A program made the position numbers and the translations under genes. Below, one piece after another: positions 1 to 6,947 of a DNA stretch of 35,460 nucleotides; the stretch's first letter is position 1, and every line of letters starts with the position of its first letter. The stretch is from JAZDJP01 sp043803805 (GTDB taxonomy: Bacteria > Planctomycetota > JAZDJP01). The stretch spans positions 1 to 35,460 of the forward strand of contig JAZDJP010000136.1 of NCBI GenBank assembly GCA_043803805.1, in the 5' to 3' direction. The notes below the pieces were generated by a model, which had not been told where the DNA came from, did not search any database, and was given only the letters and a program-made list of their open reading frames with translations.

Positions 1-120
1 CAGGCAGGACGATAAGGACGGAATGGTGAAAAACAGATGTGCCTGCGAACAATACGAATCTTTGGCAAGCAACTTCGGGCGAAAATGATATCCCGACGGG
101 GGTGTCTTAACTTTTAAGCC

Positions 121-141
121 GGTTTTTTAGCGGCCTGCTAA
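121..141. repeat. Dispersed repeat, left copy (inverted relative to 35320-35340)
   Basis: The 17-mer GGTTTTTTAGCGGCCTG at 121-137 recurs exactly as its reverse complement at 35324-35340. The match extends to 20 of 21 positions with one mismatch at 138. It lies in the non-coding stretch before the first gene. A short related piece, CGGCCTGTTA, also occurs in the palindrome at 24834-24848. Its nature (terminator-like element, transposon end or MITE remnant) cannot be settled from two copies. Confidence 0.6.
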
Positions 142-173
142 CCGCCGGCAACGCGGAAATTTACCATTCTTTG

Positions 174-200
174 TTGACAAATCCGCCTTGGGGCGATAAG
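174..200 (+). promoter_or_regulatory. Candidate sigma-70-type promoter
   Basis: A perfect -35 hexamer TTGACA (174-179) is followed after 15 bases by GATAAG (195-200), which matches 4 of 6 bases of the -10 consensus. Transcription would start near 207 and give a leader of about 25 nt carrying the ribosome-binding site CTGGAGGA used at 231. The -10 is weak, so the call is moderate. Confidence 0.45.
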
Positions 201-230
201 AATGAGGGTCGAATCCTGGAGGATGCAGCC

Positions 231-920
231 ATGGGCAGGAAGTTCGCGTTTTTCGCCGGTGTGGGGCTCGCCGTCGTCGCGCTGATGACCGGCGGGTTCT
301 GGCTCTCCACCCGCACCACGACGGCCGCCAGCGGCACCGCTCCCGTGGGCGGTGTCGTGGTTCTCACGGGCACCCTGTCCGGCGAGGCGGAAGTCATCTA
401 TGTCATCGACACGATGGGTAAGCGCATCATGGTGTACTCGACTTCCGCTCAGAATCAGGGGGCGCTGACCCTGGCCGCCGTCCGTTACTACCATTACGAT
501 GCCAAGATGCAGGAATTCCCGGTGGATGGCAAGGGGCGTCCCCTCGGGAAGCCCTCCGTGGAAAGCGTGAAGGAGGACTTCGAGAAGTGGGAAAAGGACC
601 AGAAAGACAAGGGGGCGGGGGCCAGGGACCCGAAGGAGGAACCCGAGCCGGTGGCTCCCGTGGCGACCGGGGGCGGGGGATTCATCGCGACGGTGGCCCG
701 GGTGGACCAGGGGAGGGATCGTCTCATCATGCTCGATGGCGAGTCCCGGCGGCTTCTGGTGTATGAATTCAGCACGAGCCTCAAACTGCGTCTTGTGTCG
801 GTGCGGGACATCCAGTACGACGTCCGGCTCCAGGAGTATAACAACGAAGGCACGAAGGTTGGTCAGCTCAAAGATATGTACCTTAAGAGTCTGAAGCAGA
901 AGCTGGAGAACCTCAAATAA
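231..920 (+). CDS. Membrane-anchored protein with an internally duplicated domain, function unknown
   Basis: A 229-residue protein. The ATG at 231 is chosen because GGAGGA lies just upstream; an in-frame start at 171 would sit inside the promoter. Residues 8-26 form one hydrophobic segment (signal anchor or uncleaved signal peptide), so the rest is probably periplasmic. Two similar modules follow. The first (about 50-125) has VIDTMGKRIMVYS, then VRYYHYDAKMQEF, then a basic-acidic helix. The second (about 165-229) has MLDGESRRLLVYEF, then VRDIQYDVRLQEY, then a C-terminal amphipathic helix. A charged Pro/Glu-rich linker separates them. I do not recognise the family. It is followed after 14 bases by the helix-turn-helix membrane protein and is probably co-transcribed with it. 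Confidence 0.8.
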   Translation: MGRKFAFFAGVGLAVVALMTGGFWLSTRTTTAASGTAPVGGVVVLTGTLSGEAEVIYVIDTMGKRIMVYSTSAQNQGALTLAAVRYYHYDAKMQEFPVDGKGRPLGKPSVESVKEDFEKWEKDQKDKGAGARDPKEEPEPVAPVATGGGGFIATVARVDQGRDRLIMLDGESRRLLVYEFSTSLKLRLVSVRDIQYDVRLQEYNNEGTKVGQLKDMYLKSLKQKLENLK

Positions 921-934
921 GTTGGGAGGGGACC

Positions 935-1693
935 ATGCCCGGCGATTACCTGTCGTGGGAAGAAGCAATGGCGTTCCTGGGGATGACCCCGGAAAATCTG
1001 AATCAGATGGTGACGCGTGGGGATATCAAGGCGTTCCGGGATGACAAGAAGGTGAAGTTCCGCCGGGCGGATCTTGATCGGATCCGGAACGCCTCGGAGA
1101 ACGAGCCGACCATCATCCTGCCGCCGGAGGGCGCGGAGCCCGTCAAGGTGGAGGAGATCGAGCAGGACGAGACGCACATCAGGCTCGACGCGGACATCCC
1201 GCTGGCCTCGGAGGAGTCCTCCCAGACGGTCGTCCCGACCATCGAGGTTGCCGCGGCGGGCGACGATACCGAGGCCGTGCCCGTGGTGGGCGAAGAGACC
1301 GGCGTCAGAGACGCCACCGAGGTGGACGAGACCGCCTCGCGGGCGGCGGTCGGGGACGAGGCCGCCGCGGACGGCGGCGCTGATGTGACACAGGAGGTTG
1401 AGGGTGGCGCCACGGAGGCGGCGGACGATGACGCGGCCATGACGGTGACGGCGTCCGTGACATCTTCGCGCCTGGCGTCCGTGTCCGGCGCCGCCGGGAG
1501 GCCCCGATCCAGGCGCCACACCCTGTTCACGGTGATTCTTGTCGTCGCGGCCCTCTTCATGGTTTACGTGGGGACGTTCTTCGTGTACATGGTCAAGGTG
1601 GATCCCGCCACCCAGCAACGCGGGATGTTGCCCCAGCACTGGTTGTGGACGATGTGGGGCGATATCTACAAGATTGACCTGCGCAGCAAATAA
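935..1693 (+). CDS. Helix-turn-helix (excisionase/MerR-like) protein with C-terminal membrane anchor
   Basis: A 252-residue protein with a strong ribosome-binding site (GGGAGGGG) 4 bases before the ATG. Residues 1-50 (YLSWEEAMAFLGMTPENLNQ, then VTRGDIKAFRDDKKVKFRRADLDRI) resemble the winged helix-turn-helix of the excisionase/MerR-like domain family. A long acidic, Ala/Glu/Asp/Val-rich linker of low complexity follows (about 55-185). Next come a basic patch with RPRSRRH, one transmembrane helix (about 197-217, FTVILVVAALFMVYVGTFFV) and about 30 further residues. The topology implied is a cytoplasmic DNA-binding head tethered to the inner membrane with a short periplasmic tail. DNA binding is inferred from the fold only. 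It sits between two envelope genes, which fits an envelope-related role. Confidence 0.8.
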   Translation: MPGDYLSWEEAMAFLGMTPENLNQMVTRGDIKAFRDDKKVKFRRADLDRIRNASENEPTIILPPEGAEPVKVEEIEQDETHIRLDADIPLASEESSQTVVPTIEVAAAGDDTEAVPVVGEETGVRDATEVDETASRAAVGDEAAADGGADVTQEVEGGATEAADDDAAMTVTASVTSSRLASVSGAAGRPRSRRHTLFTVILVVAALFMVYVGTFFVYMVKVDPATQQRGMLPQHWLWTMWGDIYKIDLRSK

Positions 1694-1764
1694 GATTGCC
1701 TGCGCCGGCGACGGTGTGATTTGTTTGATTCCGAACGACAACATAAATGAATCGGGAGGATTCC

Positions 1765-2496
1765 ATGCGTGGGACGATAGCGACGGGTGTGGTGATGGCG
1801 CTTCTTGTGGGGTGCGCCGGGGCGCGGAAGGCGAATCGGGAGAACGAGGTCCAGCGGAGCGTGATTGGTGAGCAGAAGGATCGGATCTCCAAACTCGCCA
1901 CGGAGAACGAAAACCTCACGTATCGCCTGAAGGCCTCCGAGATCGAGACCCGGGCGTTGAAGGATGAGGTTGAGATCTATCGGACCACCAACGAAAAGCT
2001 CGAGGCGAAACTGGCCGCCGACCTGGCGGGGATCGGGGTGGGTGGCGATGTTATCTGGCATGACAAGGAGAACCGGCTCGAGATCGGCGAGGGGTTGCTC
2101 TTTGATGCCGGCCAGGCGGATATCAAGTCAAAGGGCCAGTCGCTCCTCCGGGAGGTCGCGGCCACGCTCAAGGACCGCACCGAGATGGCGCGGGTGGAGG
2201 GGCACACGGATTTGGATCCCATCAAGCATTCGAACTGGAAGTCGAACCTGGATCTTTCCGTGCAACGGGCCATGAACGTTGCGAACTTCCTGTCGAAGAA
2301 CGGCATTTCCCCGGATCGGATGACGGTGGCGGGTTACGGCGCAAGCCGCCCGCGGGTCGCCGGGGACAAGGCCGGGGATAAGAAACGCAACCGCCGGGTG
2401 GAACTGTTTTTCTCGGGGCAGGCGCCCGCCTCGGCGCTGAAGGCGCCGGTCGGGAACGAGGAGAAGGCCGGGAAATCCGGAAGGGCGGAAAAGTAA
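1765..2496 (+). CDS. OmpA-family lipoprotein (peptidoglycan-binding, Pal-like)
   Basis: A 243-residue protein. The ATG at 1765 is preferred over the one at 1747 because GGGAGGA (1754-1760) precedes it and the signal peptide then begins correctly. The N-terminus is MRGTIATGVVMALLVGCAG, whose lipobox LVGC predicts lipidation at Cys17. Residues about 30-85 are a charged coiled coil with Glu/Lys heptads. The OmpA/MotB C-terminal domain covers about 95-220, seen in VEGHTDLDPI, LSVQRAMNVANFL, VAGYGASRP and the closing NRRVEL, whose Asp and Arg normally bind diaminopimelate in peptidoglycan. It would tether the outer membrane to the cell wall. The tail is Ala/Lys-rich. The intrinsic terminator at 2537-2565 follows and probably ends this transcription unit. 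Confidence 0.9.
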   Translation: MRGTIATGVVMALLVGCAGARKANRENEVQRSVIGEQKDRISKLATENENLTYRLKASEIETRALKDEVEIYRTTNEKLEAKLAADLAGIGVGGDVIWHDKENRLEIGEGLLFDAGQADIKSKGQSLLREVAATLKDRTEMARVEGHTDLDPIKHSNWKSNLDLSVQRAMNVANFLSKNGISPDRMTVAGYGASRPRVAGDKAGDKKRNRRVELFFSGQAPASALKAPVGNEEKAGKSGRAEK

Positions 2497-2536
2497 TCGA
2501 ATTCCCCTCTTCGCGGGGGAGGAGCGGACGAATTCA

Positions 2537-2565
2537 CGGGGCGGCCTGTCGGCCGCCCCGTTTTT
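2537..2565 (+). terminator. Strong intrinsic terminator
   Basis: A perfect 10-bp GC-rich stem, CGGGGCGGCC (2537-2546) and GGCCGCCCCG (2551-2560), with a TGTC loop is followed by TTTTT. It ends the lipoprotein transcript. Only one base separates the T-tract from the first possible start codon of the next gene at 2567. Confidence 0.9.
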
Positions 2566-2590
2566 CATGACGAATACGATGGACGGGTCA

Positions 2591-3577
2591 ATGGTGATTC
2601 GACTGGGGATGATCAGCGTGTTGTTGGCGGCCCTTCTGGCCGCGACCCCCGGCGGGGCCGGGACGAATCTGCCTCCGGCCGCTCCGCCAAAGGAGGGCAA
2701 CGGTGTTGTGGCCATCGTGAATGATGCCGTCATCACCCGGCGGGATCTTGCCCTTGTCACCGAACCGGTGCTTCGGATCTGGGCCGGACAGTACGATCGA
2801 AAGGAATTCGAGCAGCGCGCCGTGGAATTCCGGAAGGAACAGCTCGAACAACTCATCCGCCGGCGACTGCTCATCCAGGCCGCCGGGAAGGAGGGGATCA
2901 GGGTCGCCGAAGAGGAGATCGAAAGCCATGTAAAGTTTCTGGTGGAGAAGGAAGGGGCGGGATCCCTGCCGGATTTCGAGATCATTCTTCAGCGCAACGG
3001 GGAGAACATCGAGGAATTGCGGACCCAGATCCGTGAACAGATTCTCGAGCAGAAGTACCGGTCGAAACTTCTTCGGGACATCTATTCCCGGATGCGTCCC
3101 TCTCCGACGGACATCGCCGCCCACTATGCCGCCAATCCCGGGGAGTTTCAGCGGCCCGTCGAGCTCATGGTGGGAAAGATCCTGCTTTCTTACAGCGCCA
3201 AACGCCCCCGGGAGGACACCATTCGCTTTGCGGAGGAGATCCTGCGCCGGGTTCGGGCGGGCGAGGACTTTTCCGGGATGGCGCGGCGACATTCCGTCGC
3301 TCCAAGCGCCGCCGCCGGTGGCAACGAGGGGTTCCGTCCCGTGGAGGACTGGATTCCGGAAATTCAGAAAATGGCCGCCGGGGAGATGTCCGGTCCCATC
3401 CCGGGGGAAACCGGCGTGACGCTCTACCGGGTTCTGGATCGTCGCGGGGGGATGCCGGCCCTCCCGGAAATCCAGGACGAGGTGGTCCGCTCTCTCCGAC
3501 GCCGCCTGGCCCGGGAACAGGAGGACGAGGCGGTCGCAAAACTTCGGAAGGACGCCTTTCTCAAGATTGTTCCATAA
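2591..3577 (+). CDS. Parvulin-type peptidyl-prolyl isomerase, SurA/PpiC-like, exported
   Basis: A 328-residue protein from the ATG at 2591; starts at 2567 and 2579 are also possible in frame. The N-terminus from 2591 (MVIRLGMISVLLAALLAATP) is a clear signal peptide, so the product acts in the periplasm. Residues about 35-180 resemble the SurA N-terminal chaperone region: AIVNDAVITRRDLAL, then LEQLIRRRLLIQAA, then EEEIESHVKFLVEK. The PPIase domain covers about 190-295 (ILLSYSAKRP, ARRHSVAPSAAAGGNEGF, GEMSGPIPGETGVTLYRVLD). Such proteins help outer-membrane proteins fold. Its spacing to the upstream terminator is unusual, with no room for a normal promoter. It converges with tsaE, 4 bases apart. 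Confidence 0.85.
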   Translation: MVIRLGMISVLLAALLAATPGGAGTNLPPAAPPKEGNGVVAIVNDAVITRRDLALVTEPVLRIWAGQYDRKEFEQRAVEFRKEQLEQLIRRRLLIQAAGKEGIRVAEEEIESHVKFLVEKEGAGSLPDFEIILQRNGENIEELRTQIREQILEQKYRSKLLRDIYSRMRPSPTDIAAHYAANPGEFQRPVELMVGKILLSYSAKRPREDTIRFAEEILRRVRAGEDFSGMARRHSVAPSAAAGGNEGFRPVEDWIPEIQKMAAGEMSGPIPGETGVTLYRVLDRRGGMPALPEIQDEVVRSLRRRLAREQEDEAVAKLRKDAFLKIVP

Positions 3578-3581
3578 CGAT

Positions 3582-4034
3582 TCATTCCGCCAACGATTGG
3601 CGGATCCGGATTTCCCTTCGGTTGTTTCCCTGATGGCGGAAATCCACGCGGATGACCGATCCAGGGAGTTCTTCCCCCAGCCGTTCCGCCCATTCGATGG
3701 CGGTGATGCCGCCCGCCGCAAGAATGTCCCGCCCCCCGAGCTCGACGAAATCGGCGCCGCACGTGAGCCGGTAGGCGTCCAGATGATACAGTCGCAGTCG
3801 TCCCGGGTACACGCGGACGAGGGTGAACGTGGGGCTGGCCACCATGTCCGGAGGGACTCCGAGGGCTTCCGCCATCCCGAGAACGAAGACGGTCTTGCCG
3901 CTCCCGAGGGGACCGGAAAGCGCGACCGTCCCGCCGGGGTGGAGGAGTTCCACAAGGGCGCCTCCGAGCGCCCGCGTCCCGTCCGGGGAGGTCGTGATGT
4001 GCCGCGAGGCGGGAAGAAGCGGTAGGGCGATCAT
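3582..4034 (-). CDS. tsaE: tRNA threonylcarbamoyladenosine biosynthesis ATPase TsaE
   Basis: A 150-residue protein, normal length for TsaE. It shows Walker A GPLGSGKT (residues 41-48), SPTFTLV, then YHLDAYRL and IEWAERL, the usual TsaE signature order. TsaE is the ATPase partner of TsaB-TsaD that makes t6A at position 37 of ANN-decoding tRNAs, in the cytoplasm. It is the last gene of the minus-strand operon and starts 8 bases after the thiL stop codon. There is no good ribosome-binding site, so it probably relies on re-initiation from thiL. It is essential in most bacteria. Confidence 0.95.
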   Translation of the reverse strand: MIALPLLPASRHITTSPDGTRALGGALVELLHPGGTVALSGPLGSGKTVFVLGMAEALGVPPDMVASPTFTLVRVYPGRLRLYHLDAYRLTCGADFVELGGRDILAAGGITAIEWAERLGEELPGSVIRVDFRHQGNNRREIRIRQSLAE

Positions 4035-4042
4035 GGATGGGG

Positions 4043-5002
4043 TCAGAAATCGTGCCGGTAGCCCCGGGGTGAAAGGGGGGTCTTCCGCCCGTTGGGCTTG
4101 AGGAGCGAGAATTCCCCCTCGGAGACGATCCCGATGGCCACGGGGGCCGGTCGGTAGGGGGGACGGCGGAGGAGCCGCCCGGCCTCGCGCGGGGGGAGGG
4201 CGAGGAGGATCTCATAGTCTTCGCCATCCGTGAGGGCGTGGGTGAGGGCCGATCGTCCGGAGCGGCGCGCCGCGCGGGCGGCGTCCGCGGAGACGGGGAT
4301 GTCCGCTTCGCGGAGCACCGCGCCGAGGCGGGCGGGGGCGAGCATCCGGGCGAGGTCGAGAAGCAGCCCGTCCGAGATGTCCATCATGGCGTGGATGGTA
4401 TAACTCCGGAGGAGGGTTCTTGCCTCCCGCACGCGCGGCATGAACGTAAGGTGGTGACCGAGCCGGGATCCTCCGAGGGGGCCGGTGACCAGGAGCACGT
4501 CGCCGGGCGCCGCCCCGGAACGGAGGACGGGCGTGCGACCCTCATGGGTGCCGATCACGGTGGTCGTGAGGAGAAGCCGCCCCCGCCATGATCCGGTGTC
4601 GCCGCCGACGATGGCGGTCTGAAACCGTCGTGCGATGCGGTCCATCCCGTAGTAGAGTTGTTCGAGGAACCAGCGTTTCGTTCCGCGGGGAAGGGCCATT
4701 GTCACCACGGCGTGGGTGGGAGTTCCGCCCATGGCGGCGATGTCGGAGAGCGATCGCGCCATGGCCTTTCGCCCGATGAGGATGGGGGAGTCCCGGGTTG
4801 CGTCGAAATGGACGCCGTCCATCACCTGGTCGGTCGTCATCAGAAGGTTTTCCCCGCTGAAACGCAAGCATGCGGCATCGTCCCCGACGCCCACGAGGAC
4901 ATCTCCCCGCGGCACGGGGAATTCGGCAAGCCAGCGGTAGAAGGCGTCCTCTTTCGGGAGTCGCAGGTCAGGCCGGCGGCGTTTGTTTCGCTGTTTCGTC
5001 AT
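4043..5002 (-). CDS. thiL: Thiamine-monophosphate kinase ThiL
   Basis: A 319-residue protein from the ATG at 5002, close to the usual ThiL length of about 325; an upstream ATG at 5062 would add 20 very basic residues and overlap a small ORF. Family features are VGVGDDAACL, TTDQVMDGVHF, the helix RKAMARSLSDIAAMGGTP, GGDTGSWRG and DISDGLLLDLARM. ThiL phosphorylates thiamine phosphate to the cofactor thiamine diphosphate. No thiamine-pyrophosphate riboswitch is evident upstream. Its neighbours are unrelated to thiamine, although thiI, which has a thiazole role in some species, lies 3.7 kb away. Confidence 0.95.
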   Translation of the reverse strand: MTKQRNKRRRPDLRLPKEDAFYRWLAEFPVPRGDVLVGVGDDAACLRFSGENLLMTTDQVMDGVHFDATRDSPILIGRKAMARSLSDIAAMGGTPTHAVVTMALPRGTKRWFLEQLYYGMDRIARRFQTAIVGGDTGSWRGRLLLTTTVIGTHEGRTPVLRSGAAPGDVLLVTGPLGGSRLGHHLTFMPRVREARTLLRSYTIHAMMDISDGLLLDLARMLAPARLGAVLREADIPVSADAARAARRSGRSALTHALTDGEDYEILLALPPREAGRLLRRPPYRPAPVAIGIVSEGEFSLLKPNGRKTPLSPRGYRHDF

Positions 5003-5033
5003 TCGGTTTCGGGAAAATCGCTTTCCCGTCCTT

Positions 5034-5225
5034 TCACGTCGGTCCGGCCTTTTCGGGTCCATCCGCCGGGGGCGGATTCGCGTCCACGGGTTTCGGACGG
5101 AGGCACTTCCGCTGAAAATAATCCGTGATGAACCCCGGTTTTTTTGCTTCCGGACCGGCCGGGGTTCCGGGGGCCATGGGCTTTCCCAGGCCCTTGCTAT
5201 TTTTCCATTTTTCGAATTGATCCAT
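5034..5225 (-). CDS. Small Pro/Lys-rich protein of 63 residues, possible gene
   Basis: An ORF starting MDQFEKWKNSKGLGKP and containing KKPGFITDYFQRKC, then a Pro-rich tail. Its ATG lies inside the 3' end of the upstream secretin-domain gene in another frame (29-bp overlap), and it ends 31 bases before the thiL ATG at 5002. That arrangement is typical of translationally coupled operon genes, and it fills what would otherwise be a gap of about 190 bases. Against it, there is no clear ribosome-binding site and the composition is that of GC-rich filler. I recognise no family. Confidence 0.4.
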   Translation of the reverse strand: MDQFEKWKNSKGLGKPMAPGTPAGPEAKKPGFITDYFQRKCLRPKPVDANPPPADGPEKAGPT

Positions 5226-6366
5226 GGGGATTCACCGGGTTCTTCACGGACGGCACGTCCGGGGCCTGAATGCGATCCAGGCGCGTCAGGATCTCGCGGA
5301 TGCGGTGGAGAACCTCAGGGGTGTGGATGACGAGGAGTTTCCGGCTTTCATCATGGATGGCCAGCATGGTGAAGGGGTGGGACCAGCTCGCGGGAGCCAC
5401 GTGCTCCCGGATGTAACCGGCGATGACGTCGGGGGGGTATCGTTTGGCGGCGGTCCTCAGGGAAAACGCGGCCGGCCGGACGTCGTCCCAAAGGGCGCAG
5501 CCGGCCTCGAAGACCGCATCCTTCTCCCCGGGGCCGAACAGCCAGATGCCGTTCCCGGGCTCGTAGCGGTAGCCCACAAGTCCCCCCTGGCGGACGATCA
5601 CGTCGAGGGCTTCCATGAAAGGGGTTGAGCGGAGGCGGACCTCATAGGGGCCTTTCCGAAGGCGGCGGGCGTCGAAGCCGATATTGATGTGCATCTGGTC
5701 GGCGACCCGCGAGGTGATGTCGAGGAAATGGTGGGTCTCGGCCACCGCGGTAACGGGTATCTGCCAGAGGGGCGCGGGCAGTTCCGGGGCTCGAGTGGAC
5801 ATGAGGAATGCCTCCTCCGGACTGCCCTGAAATGCCTCCAGGAGCGTTTCGAGGCGGCGGTGACCGGCCGGGGGAAGAAGCGCGACGAGCTGGGCATTCT
5901 GGGGTAGAAGTTCGAGCCGGCATTTCGGATTGGCGGCCTTGACGGCACGAAGGGCATTCTCGGCGATTTCGAAAAACGCTTTCCGGGCGTCGGGCTCGGT
6001 GAAGGACGCCAGGGAGTAGTTCGTGTTGATCGGCGCATCCTGGAGCGACGGATCCTCCCGGACGAGATGGAATGTCCCGTCGTCCGCAAAGGCCCGGGCA
6101 TCCACCTGGCGGGCGACCCAGCCCAGGGCTCCCGGGAGGGGAATTTTCTCCGCCCGGAGGGATACCGGTTCCCCCAGAAGATTCGTGAGATCGGGATGGA
6201 TGAGGATGCCTCGACCGGTCAGTTCGGCAAGTGTCGTGAGGACCCGGGAGAGCTTTTCGTTTCGAAAGTCGCAGGAGATGACCGGGATTTCCGGGGGGGC
6301 GGACCCCCGCGCTGTCGGGGCGACCTGGAGGACGGCCCCCAGGAGGATGGCGCCGGTATGATTCAT
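5197..6366 (-). CDS. Periplasmic protein with two secretin-type N0-N1 units and no secretin barrel
   Basis: A 389-residue protein from the ATG at 6366, which overlaps the previous gene's stop as ATGA; a longer reading to 6510 is antisense-like extension. A signal peptide is present (MNHTGAILLGAVLQVAPTA). Residues about 25-100 look like the short N-terminal domain of secretins and TonB receptors (SRVLTTLAELTGRGILIHPD, IPLPGALGWVARQV). Residues about 110-185 resemble an N1 KH-like domain. The pattern then repeats: N0-like at about 220-295 (ITSRVADQMHINIGFD, PFMEALDVIVRQGGLVGY) and N1-like at about 310-375 (IREHVAPASW, KLLVIHTPEVLHRIREILTR). No secretin C-terminal barrel follows. Its partner is probably the PilP/GspC-like protein encoded just upstream. 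The domain calls rest on pattern, not alignment. Confidence 0.75.
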   Translation of the reverse strand: MNHTGAILLGAVLQVAPTARGSAPPEIPVISCDFRNEKLSRVLTTLAELTGRGILIHPDLTNLLGEPVSLRAEKIPLPGALGWVARQVDARAFADDGTFHLVREDPSLQDAPINTNYSLASFTEPDARKAFFEIAENALRAVKAANPKCRLELLPQNAQLVALLPPAGHRRLETLLEAFQGSPEEAFLMSTRAPELPAPLWQIPVTAVAETHHFLDITSRVADQMHINIGFDARRLRKGPYEVRLRSTPFMEALDVIVRQGGLVGYRYEPGNGIWLFGPGEKDAVFEAGCALWDDVRPAAFSLRTAAKRYPPDVIAGYIREHVAPASWSHPFTMLAIHDESRKLLVIHTPEVLHRIREILTRLDRIQAPDVPSVKNPVNPHGSIRKMEK

Positions 6367-6947
6367 GGAGCGGAGGGTTTGCGCAGGGGGTCGGTCAGTG
6401 TCAGGCGTCCCCCGACGGGGCTGTCCAGGACCACCCGGCCGGACTGGATCTCCACGATCTGGAGGCGGTCGTTCCCGCCGGCATCGAACGCGCCCCCCAG
6501 CGGACACCACTGGAGGCGGTTGGTCTTTTTGTCCTGAAGGAGCACCATCTTCCCGGTGTAATTGATCGCGTTGATGCGGACAGGAATCTTGTAAGGTTGC
6601 GGGGGCGGCGGGGTGACGGGTTTCACCGTCGGGGTCGGCGAGGTGATGGGTTTCACCGTCGGGGTCGGGGACTTCACCGGTTGGATCGGGACGACGGACA
6701 CGGGGCGTTTCACCCGGTAGGGGCTGAAGGGGTCTTCACGGTCCCCGCGTTTCCAGAGGTCATCGAAATTTTCTTTCGGCGCCAGGGTGATTCCTTCGGC
6801 GAGGGGCCTGACGGGGTCGAGGACTTTCTGGGTGGTCGGCGGCGTGTATTCGGGCAGACGGGTGAAGAGCCACCATCCGGTTCCCATGGCGAGGGCGGTG
6901 ATAAAAAGGAACAGGATGGCATCCAGCCGCTCGCGGAGTCGCTTCAT
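6363..6947 (-). CDS. PilP/GspC-like inner-membrane protein with periplasmic homology-region-like domain
   Basis: A 194-residue protein. The ATG at 6947 has GGAGG 8 bases upstream and overlaps the previous stop as ATGA. Residues about 8-28 form a signal anchor (AILFLFITALAMGTGWWLF). Next come a linker with DDLWKRGDREDPFSPYR, reminiscent of PilP, and a Pro/Thr-rich stretch with two near-identical PTPTVKP units. The C-terminal beta domain (about 125-194) contains INAINYTGKMVLLQDK, IVEIQSGRVVLDS and GRLTL, like the homology-region domain that binds secretin N0 domains in type II secretion and type IV pili. The next gene encodes N0-like domains, so the two probably interact. It is not an intact secretion operon: no ATPase, pilin or platform gene is in the window. 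Confidence 0.7.
   Translation of the reverse strand: MKRLRERLDAILFLFITALAMGTGWWLFTRLPEYTPPTTQKVLDPVRPLAEGITLAPKENFDDLWKRGDREDPFSPYRVKRPVSVVPIQPVKSPTPTVKPITSPTPTVKPVTPPPPQPYKIPVRINAINYTGKMVLLQDKKTNRLQWCPLGGAFDAGGNDRLQIVEIQSGRVVLDSPVGGRLTLTDPLRKPSAP
6612..6671. repeat. Two tandem 30-bp units inside the PilP-like gene
   Basis: Two adjacent 30-bp copies share 28 of 30 bases; both contain TTTCACCGTCGGGGTCGG. On the minus strand they encode two copies of a Pro-Thr-Val-Lys-rich spacer. This is an in-frame slippage-prone tract that changes linker length only. Confidence 0.85.

Noticed and set aside
2588..3955. A 455-codon minus-strand frame opposite the isomerase and tsaE
   Set aside because: It overlaps two well-supported genes, has no start signal and shows repetitive Arg/Ser/Pro composition.
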